Of a DNA stretch of 64,000 nucleotides, positions 27,079 to 36,374 are shown piece by piece. The stretch is from assembly GCA_023623175.1 (NCBI GenBank), contig JAMNXU010000010.1:84967-148966 (forward strand), written 5' to 3'. Within the stretch, counting starts at the first letter, position 1. Each line of letters begins with the position of its first letter. The translations under genes were made by a program, and so were the position numbers. Origin of the DNA: Bacillota bacterium. GTDB taxonomy: Bacteria > Bacillota > Clostridia > Acetivibrionales > JAMNXU01. A model generated the notes under the pieces. That model worked only from the letters and a program-made list of their open reading frames with translations. It searched no databases and was not told the DNA's origin.

Positions 27079-27697
27079 AATAACGCTGACGAGAATTTTC
27101 CTGGTTCCCGTATTCATGCTGTTCATAATACCGCTGCCCGAACGGTTTGTCATGAGCAGCCTGTTGTCGTTCATACAGCCGCAGCTCAAGGCTCTGAACG
27201 ATTTCATATTGAACTACGGAAATTATATCGGCGCAGTGTTTTTCATAATAGCTTCGAGCACTGACGGAGTGGACGGATATATCGCGAGAAAGAGAAAGCA
27301 GATTACAAAACTGGGTATTTTTCTTGATCCCATAGCAGACAAGCTCCTTATCATAGCGGCGCTTGTGGCTTTGGTTCAGCGCAATGAACTGACGGGATAC
27401 GGAATATCGGGATGGGCAGCCATGATCATTATAGCGCGCGAGCTTCTGGTCACGGGTCTGAGATCCGTTGCCGCGACGGAAGGAATCGTCATTGCCGCTG
27501 GAAAACTTGGGAAACTGAAGATGGTTACCCAGACCGTGGCGATTTCAGTCACTCTGCTCGAAAACTTCCCGTTCAGGTATTTAGGTATTCCCTTTGACCG
27601 CTATGCCATATTTGTTGCGGTGATAATCACTGTTTACTCAGGGTACGATTATATCAGGAAAAATATTAATGTTCTGATTGAGAAAAAAGCGGGCTGA
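27062..27697 (+). CDS. pgsA: CDP-diacylglycerol--glycerol-3-phosphate 3-phosphatidyltransferase
   Basis: This 211-residue membrane enzyme makes phosphatidylglycerol phosphate from CDP-diacylglycerol and glycerol 3-phosphate. The CDP-alcohol phosphotransferase motif is complete near residue 75: DGVDGYIARKR, then GIFLDPIADK with both metal-binding Asp. It has about five hydrophobic segments. A hydrophilic insert of about 30 residues after the first membrane segment makes it slightly longer than most homologues. The ATG overlaps the 3' end of rimO with GGAGAGG upstream. A strong terminator follows. Confidence 0.93.
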   Translation: MNLPNKITLTRIFLVPVFMLFIIPLPERFVMSSLLSFIQPQLKALNDFILNYGNYIGAVFFIIASSTDGVDGYIARKRKQITKLGIFLDPIADKLLIIAALVALVQRNELTGYGISGWAAMIIIARELLVTGLRSVAATEGIVIAAGKLGKLKMVTQTVAISVTLLENFPFRYLGIPFDRYAIFVAVIITVYSGYDYIRKNINVLIEKKAG

Positions 27698-27765
27698 GTA
27701 ACCTGGCACTGACAATACGTGATCAAGATATTCGTTTTGGAGTATAACTGAATACAATTGGATGT

Positions 27766-27789
27766 AAAAGCCGCTTTTGCGGCTTTTTT
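27766..27789 (+). terminator. Intrinsic terminator after pgsA
   Basis: The 9-base arms AAAAGCCGC / GCGGCTTTT enclose a TTTT loop, and the T-run continues to six. Confidence 0.85.
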
Positions 27790-27984
27790 GCTGCATGGAA
27801 CCACCTGGCTTGATATTGGAATATCTTGTTTTGAATATACTTTTTAAATATAATTTATTTTTAACGGATTTGTGTTTGACATACATATTTCAGTATTTTT
27901 ATTGTGAAATATATTCAATTTGAATACATTTTTATTGAAACAAATCATTTCTGAAACATTTGAAATACATTTTAAAGGAAAAGG

Positions 27985-28013
27985 TTGCATATCGAAAAAA
28001 TATATAATATACT
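27985..28013 (+). promoter_or_regulatory. Sigma-A promoter of the fapR-fab operon
   Basis: TTGCAT, 17 bases, TATACT; about 75 bases before the fapR start. The 195 bases between the pgsA terminator and this promoter are AT-rich with no supported gene. Confidence 0.75.
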
Positions 28014-28024
28014 TTTATCATCAG

Positions 28025-28047
28025 AATTTATTACTTGGTAATAAATT
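28025..28047 (+). promoter_or_regulatory. FapR operator of the fapR-fab operon
   Basis: A perfect palindrome with two 10-base arms (AATTTATTAC / GTAATAAATT) around TTG. Its 17-base core TTATTACTTGGTAATAA closely matches the Bacillus FapR site. It lies just after the -10 box and 39 bases before fapR, so autorepression is expected. Confidence 0.85.
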
Positions 28048-28086
28048 TGCCCGTTTAAATATATGTATTTAATCAGAGGTGTATCT

Positions 28087-28650
28087 ATGAGCAGATCGTT
28101 GTCCAAGAGGGAGAGGCACAAACTCCTGTTGGAAAAAATTGAAGAAGATCCCTTTTTAACTGACGAAGAGCTGGCGGAACAACTCTCCGTGAGCATTCCG
28201 ACCATTCGGCTGGACCGGCTTGAACTGGGCATTCCCGAGCTTCGGGGAAGAATAAAAAATGTAGCCGAGGAAAATTATAGAAAAGTAAGGTCGATGCACG
28301 GAAGGGAAATAATCGGAGAGCTTGTAGATCTAAACCTCGGCCAGAGTGGCATTTCCATTCTTGAGACAAACATGGACATGGCTTTTGAAAAGACGAGAAT
28401 AGTAAGGGGTCATTTCATATATTCCCTGGCTGAATCCCTTGCGATAGCGGTTATTGACGCCCAGGTCGCACTGGTGGGCGTGGCGAACATTAAATACAAG
28501 ACCCCGGTTTACGCGGGGAGCAAACTTGTGGCAAAAGCCGAAGTAAAAAGAAAAAGGGACAACAAGTACATTGTCTGGGTGAAAATATACGTAAAGCAGG
28601 AGGAAACCTTCAGGGGAAAGTTCATACTTGTATCCCTTGAAAAGGTTTAA
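28087..28650 (+). CDS. fapR: Fatty acid and phospholipid biosynthesis repressor FapR
   Basis: This 187-residue regulator has an N-terminal helix-turn-helix ([21 protein letters not shown], residues about 35-58) and a C-terminal hot-dog domain that binds malonyl-CoA ([15 protein letters not shown], then [10 protein letters not shown]). Malonyl-CoA releases the protein from its operator and turns on fatty acid synthesis. The ATG at 28087 follows AGAGGTG and gives the same length as the Bacillus protein; the ORF track adds eight codons. It heads the plsX-fabHDG-acpP-fabF operon and has a matching palindrome in its own promoter. Confidence 0.93.
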   Translation: MSRSLSKRERHKLLLEKIEEDPFLTDEELAEQLSVSIPTIRLDRLELGIPELRGRIKNVAEENYRKVRSMHGREIIGELVDLNLGQSGISILETNMDMAFEKTRIVRGHFIYSLAESLAIAVIDAQVALVGVANIKYKTPVYAGSKLVAKAEVKRKRDNKYIVWVKIYVKQEETFRGKFILVSLEKV

Positions 28651-28742
28651 GCAGGATTTGGTTCTGAGACTGGTCCTGTTTTGAGCCTGATATTTAATGA
28701 ATCTGAAATTATACTGAAAGTTTTTTAATAGGAGTGACAGTT

Positions 28743-29762
28743 TTGGTTATAATAGTCGATGCCATGGGCGGGGACAATGCCCCGGAAGCGATTGTAAACG
28801 GATGCATAGACGCATTGCTTGAAAGAAACGGATTCGAGATACTGCTTGTCGGTGATGCCGGAAAAATTGAAAAGATAATAAAGGAAAGGAAATACAGCGG
28901 AAAAGGGCTGAGAATTCACAATGCGACCGAGGTTATTGAAAACAATGACGTGCCCGTGAAGGCTATAAAATCAAAAAAGGATTCCTCGATGGTCGTGGGT
29001 CTTAACCTGTTAAAGGAGAAAAAGGGCGAAGTTTTCCTTTCCGCGGGTAACACCGGGGCCCTTACCGTAGGATCAATGCTGACCCTCGGAAGAATCAGGG
29101 GAGTGGTAAGGCCAGCCCTCGCGCCGATACTGCCTGCAAAAAAAAGCGGTGTAATGCTCGTGGACGCGGGAATAAACACCGTGTGCAAGCCTGTGAATTA
29201 CCTGCAATTCGGAATACTGGGCTCGTTGTACATGAGGAATGTCATGGGCATAGAAAATCCCAGGGTAGGTCTCGTCAATGTAGGTTCCGAGGACCAGAAG
29301 GGCAATGAAACAATTAAACAGGCATACAAGCTTCTCTCGGAATCCGGAATCAATTTTATAGGCAATATCGAAGGCAGGGACATTCCTGAAAGCGTTGTCG
29401 ACGTAGCCGTGACCGACGGATTCACGGGCAATGTGGCTCTGAAGCTGATGGAGGGCGTAGGGTCCCTGTTTATAACGGAACTGAAAAATATATATACTTC
29501 GAACCTTTTGTCAAAAATCTCGGCACTGGCTGTCTCCGGCAGTCTCAAGAAGTTCAGGAGGAAGTTTGATTACGCGGAATATGGCGGAACGCTGATTCTC
29601 GGTGTTGACGGCAAGGTTATGAAAACCCACGGAAGTTCCAATGCCAAGGCCGTGAAAAAATCGGTATTCAATGCAGTAAATCTTGCACAAAGCAATATAA
29701 TCGAGATTATCCGCGAGCAATTCAAGGACATGGAGGTCGGCGATATTGAAAACGAGATTTAA
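28743..29762 (+). CDS. plsX: Phosphate acyltransferase PlsX
   Basis: This 339-residue enzyme converts acyl-ACP to acyl-phosphate, the donor for the PlsY step of phospholipid synthesis. The family N-terminus IIVDAMGGDNAPE is followed by SAGNTGAL near 100 and VTDGFTGNVALK near 223. It starts at TTG 28743 with AGGAG 8 bases upstream; the GTG at 28734 overlaps that ribosome site and is rejected. It is followed by fabH with a 17-base overlap. Confidence 0.95.
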   Translation: MVIIVDAMGGDNAPEAIVNGCIDALLERNGFEILLVGDAGKIEKIIKERKYSGKGLRIHNATEVIENNDVPVKAIKSKKDSSMVVGLNLLKEKKGEVFLSAGNTGALTVGSMLTLGRIRGVVRPALAPILPAKKSGVMLVDAGINTVCKPVNYLQFGILGSLYMRNVMGIENPRVGLVNVGSEDQKGNETIKQAYKLLSESGINFIGNIEGRDIPESVVDVAVTDGFTGNVALKLMEGVGSLFITELKNIYTSNLLSKISALAVSGSLKKFRRKFDYAEYGGTLILGVDGKVMKTHGSSNAKAVKKSVFNAVNLAQSNIIEIIREQFKDMEVGDIENEI

Positions 29763-30771
29763 ACCGGCAGGAATAATTGGTATCGGAAGCTGTTTGCCCG
29801 AAAATGTCCTCACGAACAGTGACCTGGAAAAAATGGTTGACACCAGCGATGAATGGATAATAAAGCGCACGGGCATCCGCGAGCGCAGGATCCTGGATAA
29901 AGGTCAGCCTGCCTATTCCATAGGATATGAAGCAGCGCTGAGGGCCATTGAAGATGCAGGAATAAGCGCAGAAGACATTGACCTTATAATCGTAGCCACG
30001 GAAACTCCCGATTACCTGACGCCTTCAACGGCTTGCATCCTCCAGGGAAAACTCGGCGCCAGGAATGCAGCGGCATTTGACCTTAACGCTGCCTGCACGG
30101 GAATGATTTACGCGTTGTCCGTTGCAAGGCAGTATGTCAGCAGCGGCACGTACAGGTATGTCCTGGTGGTGTGCTGCGAAGGTCTTTCCAAGGTGACGGA
30201 CTGGCAGGACAGGAAGACATGCGTGCTTTTCGGCGATGCCGCGGGAGCCGTCGTCATAGGAGAAGTGGAAGAAGGCTATGGAATAATAGATACATACCTG
30301 GGTTCCGACGGGGAGGCGGGTCGCTGCCTTACCATACCGTGCTGCCATATGGATGAATCGGATATTGAAAAAAGGACTCATGAAAACAAGCGCGTGCTGT
30401 GGATGGACGGCAGCGAAGTGTTCAAATTCGCCGTCAGAATAATGGAACATGCGACGGAAAAAATTCTAGACTTAACAGGCACTCTTCCCGGGGATCTTAA
30501 GATGATATTTCCACACCAGGCGAATGTTCGCATAATTGAAGGCGCACTTAAGAGGCTCGGGATATCCGACGAAAACATGATGCCCGTAATTCATAAATAC
30601 GGCAATATTTCTTCAGCTTCCATACCCGTGTCCATTGACGAGGCATACAGGGCTGGAAGGCTGTTGAAGGGAGACAAAATACTTCTGGTCGGATTCGGAG
30701 GCGGTCTGACCTGGGGTTCGGCAATAATCCGATGGAATAAGAATCAGCCCGGGGATACGGGCGTTAATTAA
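29746..30771 (+). CDS. fabH: Beta-ketoacyl-ACP synthase III
   Basis: This 341-residue condensing enzyme starts fatty acid synthesis from an acyl-CoA primer and malonyl-ACP. The Cys-His-Asn triad is visible: Cys in LNAACTGMIYAL near 116, His in PHQANVRI near 260 and Asn in YGNISSASIPVS near 290. TTG 29746 is supported by GGAGGT 8 bases upstream, inside the 3' end of plsX. Whether it prefers straight or branched primers cannot be read. Confidence 0.95.
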   Translation: MKTRFKPAGIIGIGSCLPENVLTNSDLEKMVDTSDEWIIKRTGIRERRILDKGQPAYSIGYEAALRAIEDAGISAEDIDLIIVATETPDYLTPSTACILQGKLGARNAAAFDLNAACTGMIYALSVARQYVSSGTYRYVLVVCCEGLSKVTDWQDRKTCVLFGDAAGAVVIGEVEEGYGIIDTYLGSDGEAGRCLTIPCCHMDESDIEKRTHENKRVLWMDGSEVFKFAVRIMEHATEKILDLTGTLPGDLKMIFPHQANVRIIEGALKRLGISDENMMPVIHKYGNISSASIPVSIDEAYRAGRLLKGDKILLVGFGGGLTWGSAIIRWNKNQPGDTGVN

Positions 30772-30797
30772 GCGGAATTTAGCAAAGGAGGGGCTTT

Positions 30798-31733
30798 ATG
30801 GGAAAGCTTGCATTTATATTCCCCGGTCAGGGTGCGCAATATCCAGGAATGGGAAAATTAATAGCCGAAAACCATATCGGCGCTGATCGCGTATTTGATG
30901 AGGCTTCCGAAGCCTTGGGGCTCGATGTAAAAAAAATGATTTTTGAAGGCGATGAAGAAGTATTGAAAATTACCGAGAATACGCAGCCTGCCATTGTAAC
31001 GACCAGCATTGCCTGCCTTCAGCCCCTGCTCGAAAACGGCATCAGGCCCGATGCAGTAGCCGGCCTGAGCCTTGGCGAATATTGCGCCCACGTGGTGTCC
31101 GGCACAATGTCTTTTGCCGATGCGGTCACAATCGTCAGAAAAAGGGGAAAATTCATGCAGGAGGCCGTGCCCGTAGGCGTTGGAACAATGGCGGCAATAA
31201 TCGGTCTGGACAACGACAACGTCATTGAAGCATGCAGCGAGGCTTCATCGGAAGGAACAGTGGAACCTGCCAATTTCAACTGCCCCGGCCAGGTAGTGAT
31301 TGCAGGCGAAGTGAAAGCGGTTGAGAAAGCGTCCGAAATATGCAGGCAAAAGGGAGCCAAAAGGGCTGTGATTCTTCCGGTAAGCGCTCCTTTCCACTGC
31401 AGCATGCTCAAACCCGCGGGCGAAAAACTGGCGCAGGAACTGGCCGGTGTGGAGCTTAAAGAAATGAAAGTTCCGGTGGTAACCAATGTAACCGGCAATT
31501 TCGTAGAATCAGTCGAATGTGTGAAAGATCTGCTGGTACGTCAGGTGAGCACGGCAGTGCTGTGGGAACAGTGCGTAAACACTATGCTGGCCCATGGCGT
31601 CGACACTTTCGTCGAAATAGGACCGGGCAAGGTTTTAAGCGGGTTTGTTAAAAGAATCGATAAGAATGCCAGGACTCTCAACGTGGAAGACATGGAGTCA
31701 TTAAATGCAACGCTTAAGGAACTTGCGGGCTAA
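30798..31733 (+). CDS. fabD: Malonyl-CoA--ACP transacylase
   Basis: This 311-residue enzyme loads malonyl groups onto ACP. Its N-terminus FIFPGQGAQYPGMG and nucleophile motif GLSLGEYCAHVVSG (Ser near residue 93) are family-defining, and the catalytic His is in PVSAPFHCSML near 199. A strong AAAGGAGG site precedes the ATG. Confidence 0.96.
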   Translation: MGKLAFIFPGQGAQYPGMGKLIAENHIGADRVFDEASEALGLDVKKMIFEGDEEVLKITENTQPAIVTTSIACLQPLLENGIRPDAVAGLSLGEYCAHVVSGTMSFADAVTIVRKRGKFMQEAVPVGVGTMAAIIGLDNDNVIEACSEASSEGTVEPANFNCPGQVVIAGEVKAVEKASEICRQKGAKRAVILPVSAPFHCSMLKPAGEKLAQELAGVELKEMKVPVVTNVTGNFVESVECVKDLLVRQVSTAVLWEQCVNTMLAHGVDTFVEIGPGKVLSGFVKRIDKNARTLNVEDMESLNATLKELAG

Positions 31734-31784
31734 GCCTGCAGTTTATCCTGAATTTGCAATTACATATGAAAGGGGTGCATAGCA

Positions 31785-32528
31785 TTGTCGCTGAAAGGAA
31801 AAACTGCCCTTATAACCGGTTCAGCCAGGGGACTCGGCAGGGCAATTGCTCTGAAACTTGCAAAAATGGGCGCTAACATCGTTCTTAATGATATCGAGGG
31901 ATCTGACAGCATTGACGCGACCTATGAAGAATTCAAGGCGCTGGGCTTCCCCGTGGCCGTTGCCAAGGGAGACGTCAGGAATCCTGAAGATGTCAGGGCC
32001 ATGGTCAAAACGGCCGTTGACACTTTCGGAAGCCTGGATATACTGGTAAACAACGCAGGCATTACACGCGACAAGCCCATGGCCATGATGTCCGAGGAGG
32101 ACTGGGACGCCGTTCTGGACATCAACCTGAAGGGCGCGTTCAATTGCACTAAGGCTGCCGCGAAAATAATGATCCGGCAAAGATCTGGAAAAATTATTAA
32201 TATCGCCTCCGTCGCCGGAGTCATAGGCAATGCAGGACAGGCGAACTACTCCGCATCAAAGGCTGGCTTAATCGGCCTTACAAAGACCACAGCGAGGGAG
32301 TTTGCCTCGAGGGGAATCACATGCAACGCAGTGGCTCCGGGATTTATAACAAGCAAAATGACAGAAGTGCTGCCTGACAAGGTCAAGGAAGCCTACCTCA
32401 ACAGCATTCCGCTCGGCAGGTTTGGGACGCCTGAGGATGTGGCCAATGTTGTAGGGTTTTTGGCATCTCCCGAATCGGATTATATAACCGGTCAGGTTAT
32501 TAATATTGACGGAGGACTGGTAATGTAA
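31785..32528 (+). CDS. fabG: 3-oxoacyl-ACP reductase FabG
   Basis: This 247-residue short-chain dehydrogenase reduces 3-oxoacyl-ACP with NADPH. It carries the cofactor loop TGSARGLGRA near 11, NNAG near 88, the catalytic Ser region IINIASVAG near 138, YSASKAG (Tyr and Lys) near 154 and the C-terminal GQVINIDGGLVM. The start is TTG 31785 with AAAGGGG upstream. Confidence 0.95.
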   Translation: MSLKGKTALITGSARGLGRAIALKLAKMGANIVLNDIEGSDSIDATYEEFKALGFPVAVAKGDVRNPEDVRAMVKTAVDTFGSLDILVNNAGITRDKPMAMMSEEDWDAVLDINLKGAFNCTKAAAKIMIRQRSGKIINIASVAGVIGNAGQANYSASKAGLIGLTKTTAREFASRGITCNAVAPGFITSKMTEVLPDKVKEAYLNSIPLGRFGTPEDVANVVGFLASPESDYITGQVINIDGGLVM

Positions 32529-32605
32529 TAATATCTTAGTGTAAAATGCTGCTGCATGAATTTGGCTTTATACGCAGTACTTCCTCTGTGGAAGGAGGTG
32601 AACTT

Positions 32606-32833
32606 ATGGTATTTGAAAAGGTAAGAAGAATCATTGCCGAACAGCTTGGAATCGAGGAAGATGATATTCAGATGGAGTCTTCCTTCCTGGATGATCTAGG
32701 TGCTGATTCACTGGATATTGTTGAATTGATAATGGCCCTGGAAGAGGAGTTTGATATTGAAATTCCCGACAGTGAAGCAGAGAAAATTACCACGGTAGGA
32801 GATGCAGTGGAATACATTAAAAATAACACATAA
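32606..32833 (+). CDS. acpP: Acyl carrier protein
   Basis: This 75-residue acidic four-helix protein carries the phosphopantetheine attachment serine in [11 protein letters not shown] near residue 37. The ATG at 32606 has AAGGAGGTG 6 bases upstream, the strongest ribosome site in the operon, in line with ACP being needed in excess. The ORF-track start 20 codons earlier is rejected. A terminator-like hairpin follows immediately. Confidence 0.97.
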   Translation: MVFEKVRRIIAEQLGIEEDDIQMESSFLDDLGADSLDIVELIMALEEEFDIEIPDSEAEKITTVGDAVEYIKNNT

Positions 32834-32860
32834 AAAAGTCCCAAAACGGGACTTTTTTTT
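32832..32860 (+). terminator. Terminator-like hairpin between acpP and fabF
   Basis: The 7-base arms AAGTCCC / GGGACTT with a 5-base loop are followed by eight consecutive T, beginning at the acpP stop. It meets the usual criteria for an intrinsic terminator within an operon and should reduce fabF mRNA relative to acpP. Confidence 0.8.
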
Positions 32861-32873
32861 AAGGGGGATTAAT

Positions 32874-34109
32874 TTGAAAAGACGCGTTGTTATTACCGGA
32901 ATGGGTGTCGTACATTCTCTCGGAATTGGCGTCGAGCAATTCTGGAGTGCCGTAAAAGAGGGGAAAAACGGCATAAAAAAAGTGACCAGTTTTGATACAG
33001 CGGAATTTCCCACGAAAGTAGCTGCAGAAATAACTGATTTTGATCCCCTGCTTTACATAGACAAGAAAGAAGCGCGCAGGATGGATCGCTATACGCAGTT
33101 TGCAATGGCTGCAGCAAGAATGGCGATCGAAAGTTCGCGTTTACAAACCGAAACGATGGACAAGGACAGGGTAGGTGTCCTCGTGGGTTCCGGTATTGGC
33201 GGAATCCTGACGCTGGAAGACCAGCACAGGGTGCTGCTTGAAAAAGGCGCCGCAAGAATAAGTCCGTTTTTCATACCGATGATGATAGCCAATATGGCCT
33301 CGGCAAGGATCGCCATGGAATACGGGTTCATGGGATTCAACGAATGTGTTGTTACCGCCTGCGCAACGGCTAATAACGCCATTGGAGATGCTTTCAAGGT
33401 GATCCAGAGGGGCGATGCTGACGTCATGATAACAGGTGGTGCTGAAGCCCCAATTACACCGCTTTCCTTTGCAGGTTTCTGCTCGGCCAAGGCGATGTCG
33501 ACAAATCCCGATCCTGAAACAGCATGCAGGCCATTTGACAAGGACCGCGACGGTTTTGTCATGGGAGAAGGAGCGGCAATACTGGTACTGGAAGAATACG
33601 AGCATGCCGTCGCTCGCGGCGCAGACATTGTTGCCGAAATCGTCGGTTATGGCTGTACATGCGACGCGTGGCACGTTACGGCTCCGCATCCCGAGGGCAT
33701 CGGCGGAGTCAAGTGCATGCAGCACGCCATAAAAGACGCCGGCATATCACCGCAGCAAATCGGTTACATCAATGCCCATGGAACATCAACGCCGCTGAAT
33801 GATCCCGCGGAAACGGATGTTATCAAGAAGGTGTTCGGCGAACACGCCTACAGGCTCGCGATCAGTTCCACAAAATCCATGACCGGGCACCTGCTGGGCG
33901 CAGCGGGCGCAATTGAAGCCGTTATAACAGCTATGGCACTGAAGGAAGGATTCCTGCCGGCCACGATCAACTACCGGAATCCGGATCCCGCATGCGATCT
34001 TGACTATATTCCCAACGAGGGAAGGCCGGCCGACGTGGAATACGCAATTTCCAACGCTCTTGGTTTCGGCGGACACAACGCGGCAATCGTGTTTAAGAAA
34101 TATCAGTGA
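32874..34109 (+). CDS. fabF: Beta-ketoacyl-ACP synthase II
   Basis: This 411-residue condensing enzyme elongates acyl-ACP. Cys is in [14 protein letters not shown] near 163, the two His in [14 protein letters not shown] near 302 and [16 protein letters not shown] near 339, and GFGGHN closes the fold. It starts at TTG 32874 with AAGGGGG 6 bases upstream; the ORF-track start lies inside acpP. It is the last gene of the fab operon, and no fabZ, fabK/fabI or accBCDA gene is in this window. Confidence 0.95.
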   Translation: MKRRVVITGMGVVHSLGIGVEQFWSAVKEGKNGIKKVTSFDTAEFPTKVAAEITDFDPLLYIDKKEARRMDRYTQFAMAAARMAIESSRLQTETMDKDRVGVLVGSGIGGILTLEDQHRVLLEKGAARISPFFIPMMIANMASARIAMEYGFMGFNECVVTACATANNAIGDAFKVIQRGDADVMITGGAEAPITPLSFAGFCSAKAMSTNPDPETACRPFDKDRDGFVMGEGAAILVLEEYEHAVARGADIVAEIVGYGCTCDAWHVTAPHPEGIGGVKCMQHAIKDAGISPQQIGYINAHGTSTPLNDPAETDVIKKVFGEHAYRLAISSTKSMTGHLLGAAGAIEAVITAMALKEGFLPATINYRNPDPACDLDYIPNEGRPADVEYAISNALGFGGHNAAIVFKKYQ

Positions 34110-34198
34110 AAAAATAACATAATTGCCGTTGTTTCAGGCATCAAACAGTTTTGTTGATCATGCAAACCGGCGAAACAGGCGCTATAAGCAAAAACAGG

Positions 34199-34233
34199 AC
34201 AGGCGGAAGCAAAAATCCGCCTGTTTTCTTTTT
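34199..34233 (+). terminator. Intrinsic terminator after fabF
   Basis: The 9-base arms ACAGGCGGA / TCCGCCTGT with an 8-base loop are followed by TTTCTTTTT. Confidence 0.85.
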
Positions 34234-34528
34234 GCAGCACTGCTGAAAATGGATTATTATTATAATTAAATAGACAATTAATTTAGACAGGATTTTGGCA
34301 GGATGCAGTCTTAATTTAATTTGAAGAGTCAAAGTATAAATTATTTGAAGAGTCTGTTTTTAATTTTGTAATAACGGATATTGCCGGGATAATTACGAGA
34401 TACTGTTCATGATAATGATATGCTGTTTACGAATGATGCGCAAAAAGGAAACAGGTCGCAAATAAGTCGAGACAATGCCCGGAATACTGTCAGCGGACGT
34501 TTGACATTGAGACGGAAAGGTGATACAT
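34234..34528. other. Spacer before rnc
   Basis: AT-rich, with no gene. TTTGAAGAGTC occurs twice, at 34320 and 34344, 24 bases apart. No good -35/-10 pair was found; TTGACA at 34501 is too close to the rnc start to serve it. Confidence 0.4.
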
Positions 34529-35242
34529 ATGAGCTTGGAAGACATAATTTCAGAAAAAAGAATCTCTGAATTCGAGGATTTGATTTCCTACCGGTTCAAA
34601 AACAGGGGATACCTTGTTCTTGCGCTGACTCACAGTTCCTTTGCCAATGAAAACAGGAAAAACAGCATGAAAAGCAATGAAAGGCTTGAGTTTCTCGGCG
34701 ATTCCGTGCTTAACCTCGTTATTACGGAACACCTTTATTATAACTGCGGGCAGTTTTCAGAGGGCGACCTGACGAAGATCAGGGCCGGAATCGTATGCGA
34801 GCCGTCGCTCATGGAATGCGCCAAGAAAATTAACCTCGGCGAATACCTGCTTTTGGGAAAGGGAGAAGAGCAGACGGGAGGACGCCGTCGCGCGTCAATC
34901 CTTTCGGACGCCTTTGAAGCACTCATTGGCTCAGTGTTTCTTGACGGCGGGCTTGAAAGCGCAGCGAGATTCATAAAGAAACATATGTCCGACATAATCG
35001 ATAAGGGCGTCAAGGGCCAGATCCAGATGGATTACAAGACATATTTCCAGGAACTGATCCAGAGAGATTCAGAAAAAAAGGTGACTTACGAGCTTATTGC
35101 AGAAAACGGTCCCGACCATAATAAGATATTCCGCAGCCAGGTAAAAGTAGACGATATGGTAATGGGGATCGGCGAAGGCAGGAGCAAGAAGGAATCGGAA
35201 CAAAACGCCGCGCGCGACGCCCTGGAGAGGATGGGCATGTGA
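34529..35242 (+). CDS. rnc: Ribonuclease III
   Basis: This 237-residue double-strand-specific endonuclease processes rRNA and some mRNAs. The catalytic signature NERLEFLGDSVLNLVI is near residue 50, a second acidic cluster SDAFEALIGSVFLDGG near 127, and a C-terminal double-stranded RNA-binding domain from about residue 165. The ATG at 34529 has GGAAAGGTG upstream. It overlaps the next gene by one base. Confidence 0.95.
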   Translation: MSLEDIISEKRISEFEDLISYRFKNRGYLVLALTHSSFANENRKNSMKSNERLEFLGDSVLNLVITEHLYYNCGQFSEGDLTKIRAGIVCEPSLMECAKKINLGEYLLLGKGEEQTGGRRRASILSDAFEALIGSVFLDGGLESAARFIKKHMSDIIDKGVKGQIQMDYKTYFQELIQRDSEKKVTYELIAENGPDHNKIFRSQVKVDDMVMGIGEGRSKKESEQNAARDALERMGM

Positions 35243-36258
35243 TGGCCGCCCACGTTACCATACCAATTTTCGTGCCTCACAAAGGCTGCCCTTTTGACTG
35301 TATTTACTGCAACCAGAAAAAAATAAGCGGCCGGCTGATAGAACCGGGAGTTGCCGAGATGGATGAAATAATCCAGAGGCATCTGTCCACGATTGAAGAA
35401 GGCACCGAGGTGGAGATAGGCTTTTTCGGCGGCAGTTTCACAGGCATCGACAGGGATTACCAGTTTCTGCTTCTCGACACGGCGTATAAATATGTAAAGG
35501 CAGGAAGGGTCGGAAGCATAAGGTTATCCACGAGACCCGACCTTGTGGACGAAAACGTCATTTGTTATTTAAAGAGCTATGGCGTCAGGACTGTTGAGCT
35601 CGGTGTACAGAGCATGGACGACGAGGTCCTGCGAAAGAGCCTGCGCGGCCATACGGCGGAGGACGTGTACAGGGCTAGCCGCCTTATAAAGGAAGGCAGA
35701 ATGGGGCTCGGAATACAGACAATGCTGGGACTGCCCGGCGACAGCAGGGAAAAATCCCTTGCCACCGCCGAAAAAGTGGCCGGGATCGGTCCTGACGAAG
35801 TCAGAATATATCCGACGCTTGTAATAAAGGATACGGCACTTGAAGCGATGTACAGGCAAAACAGGTACACTCCTTTGACACTGGAGGAGGCGGTTGACAT
35901 ATGTTCTGAACTCCTGGAGCTGTACAGAAAGCACAATATAAAAGTTATCAGGATGGGACTCCAGCCCACGGAGACAATCAGCGAGGGAGGCGATGTGGTG
36001 GCAGGTCCTTTCCACCCCGCGTTCGGCCAGCTGGTTGAATCGAGGCTCATGCTCAAAAAGATTGACTCGGTTCTTCAAAAAACAGGGTCAGCACCCGGGC
36101 GTTCACTTTTTATAACGACGCCAGAAAAAAATATTTCCAACATTGTAGGACAAAAAAGAAGCAATATAGAATATTTAAAGAAAAAATACAGCTTTTCGAA
36201 AGTTGTGGTAAAAGTCGGACCACCAGGTCGCGGTGACTTCGATCTGACGGTGGAATAA
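35242..36258 (+). CDS. Radical SAM protein, Elp3-like core without acetyltransferase domain
   Basis: This 338-residue protein has the cluster motif CPFDCIYC (CX3CX2C) near residue 15, GGSFTGID near 60 and VELGVQSMDDEVL near 118, all typical of the Elp3/MiaB/NifB radical SAM superfamily. It lacks the C-terminal GNAT domain of true Elp3. The substrate is unknown. The ATG at 35242 overlaps the rnc stop (TGATG); GTG 35239 is an alternative. The same gene often follows rnc and precedes smc in clostridia, which suggests an RNA- or translation-related job (inference). Confidence 0.85.
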   Translation: MAAHVTIPIFVPHKGCPFDCIYCNQKKISGRLIEPGVAEMDEIIQRHLSTIEEGTEVEIGFFGGSFTGIDRDYQFLLLDTAYKYVKAGRVGSIRLSTRPDLVDENVICYLKSYGVRTVELGVQSMDDEVLRKSLRGHTAEDVYRASRLIKEGRMGLGIQTMLGLPGDSREKSLATAEKVAGIGPDEVRIYPTLVIKDTALEAMYRQNRYTPLTLEEAVDICSELLELYRKHNIKVIRMGLQPTETISEGGDVVAGPFHPAFGQLVESRLMLKKIDSVLQKTGSAPGRSLFITTPEKNISNIVGQKRSNIEYLKKKYSFSKVVVKVGPPGRGDFDLTVE

Positions 36259-36374
36259 CGGTATTTACAGATTAATGGTAATATTTTATAATTATATGAT
36301 ATGATTGTCCAACATCCAAGAACGACTATTCATACAACATTTCACATTTTCATAGTTGACAGGGGGAATATGTC

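Noticed and set aside
27790-27984. Small RNA or riboswitch upstream of fapR
   Set aside because: The stretch is AT-rich with no stable stem, no conserved riboswitch core and no terminator of its own.
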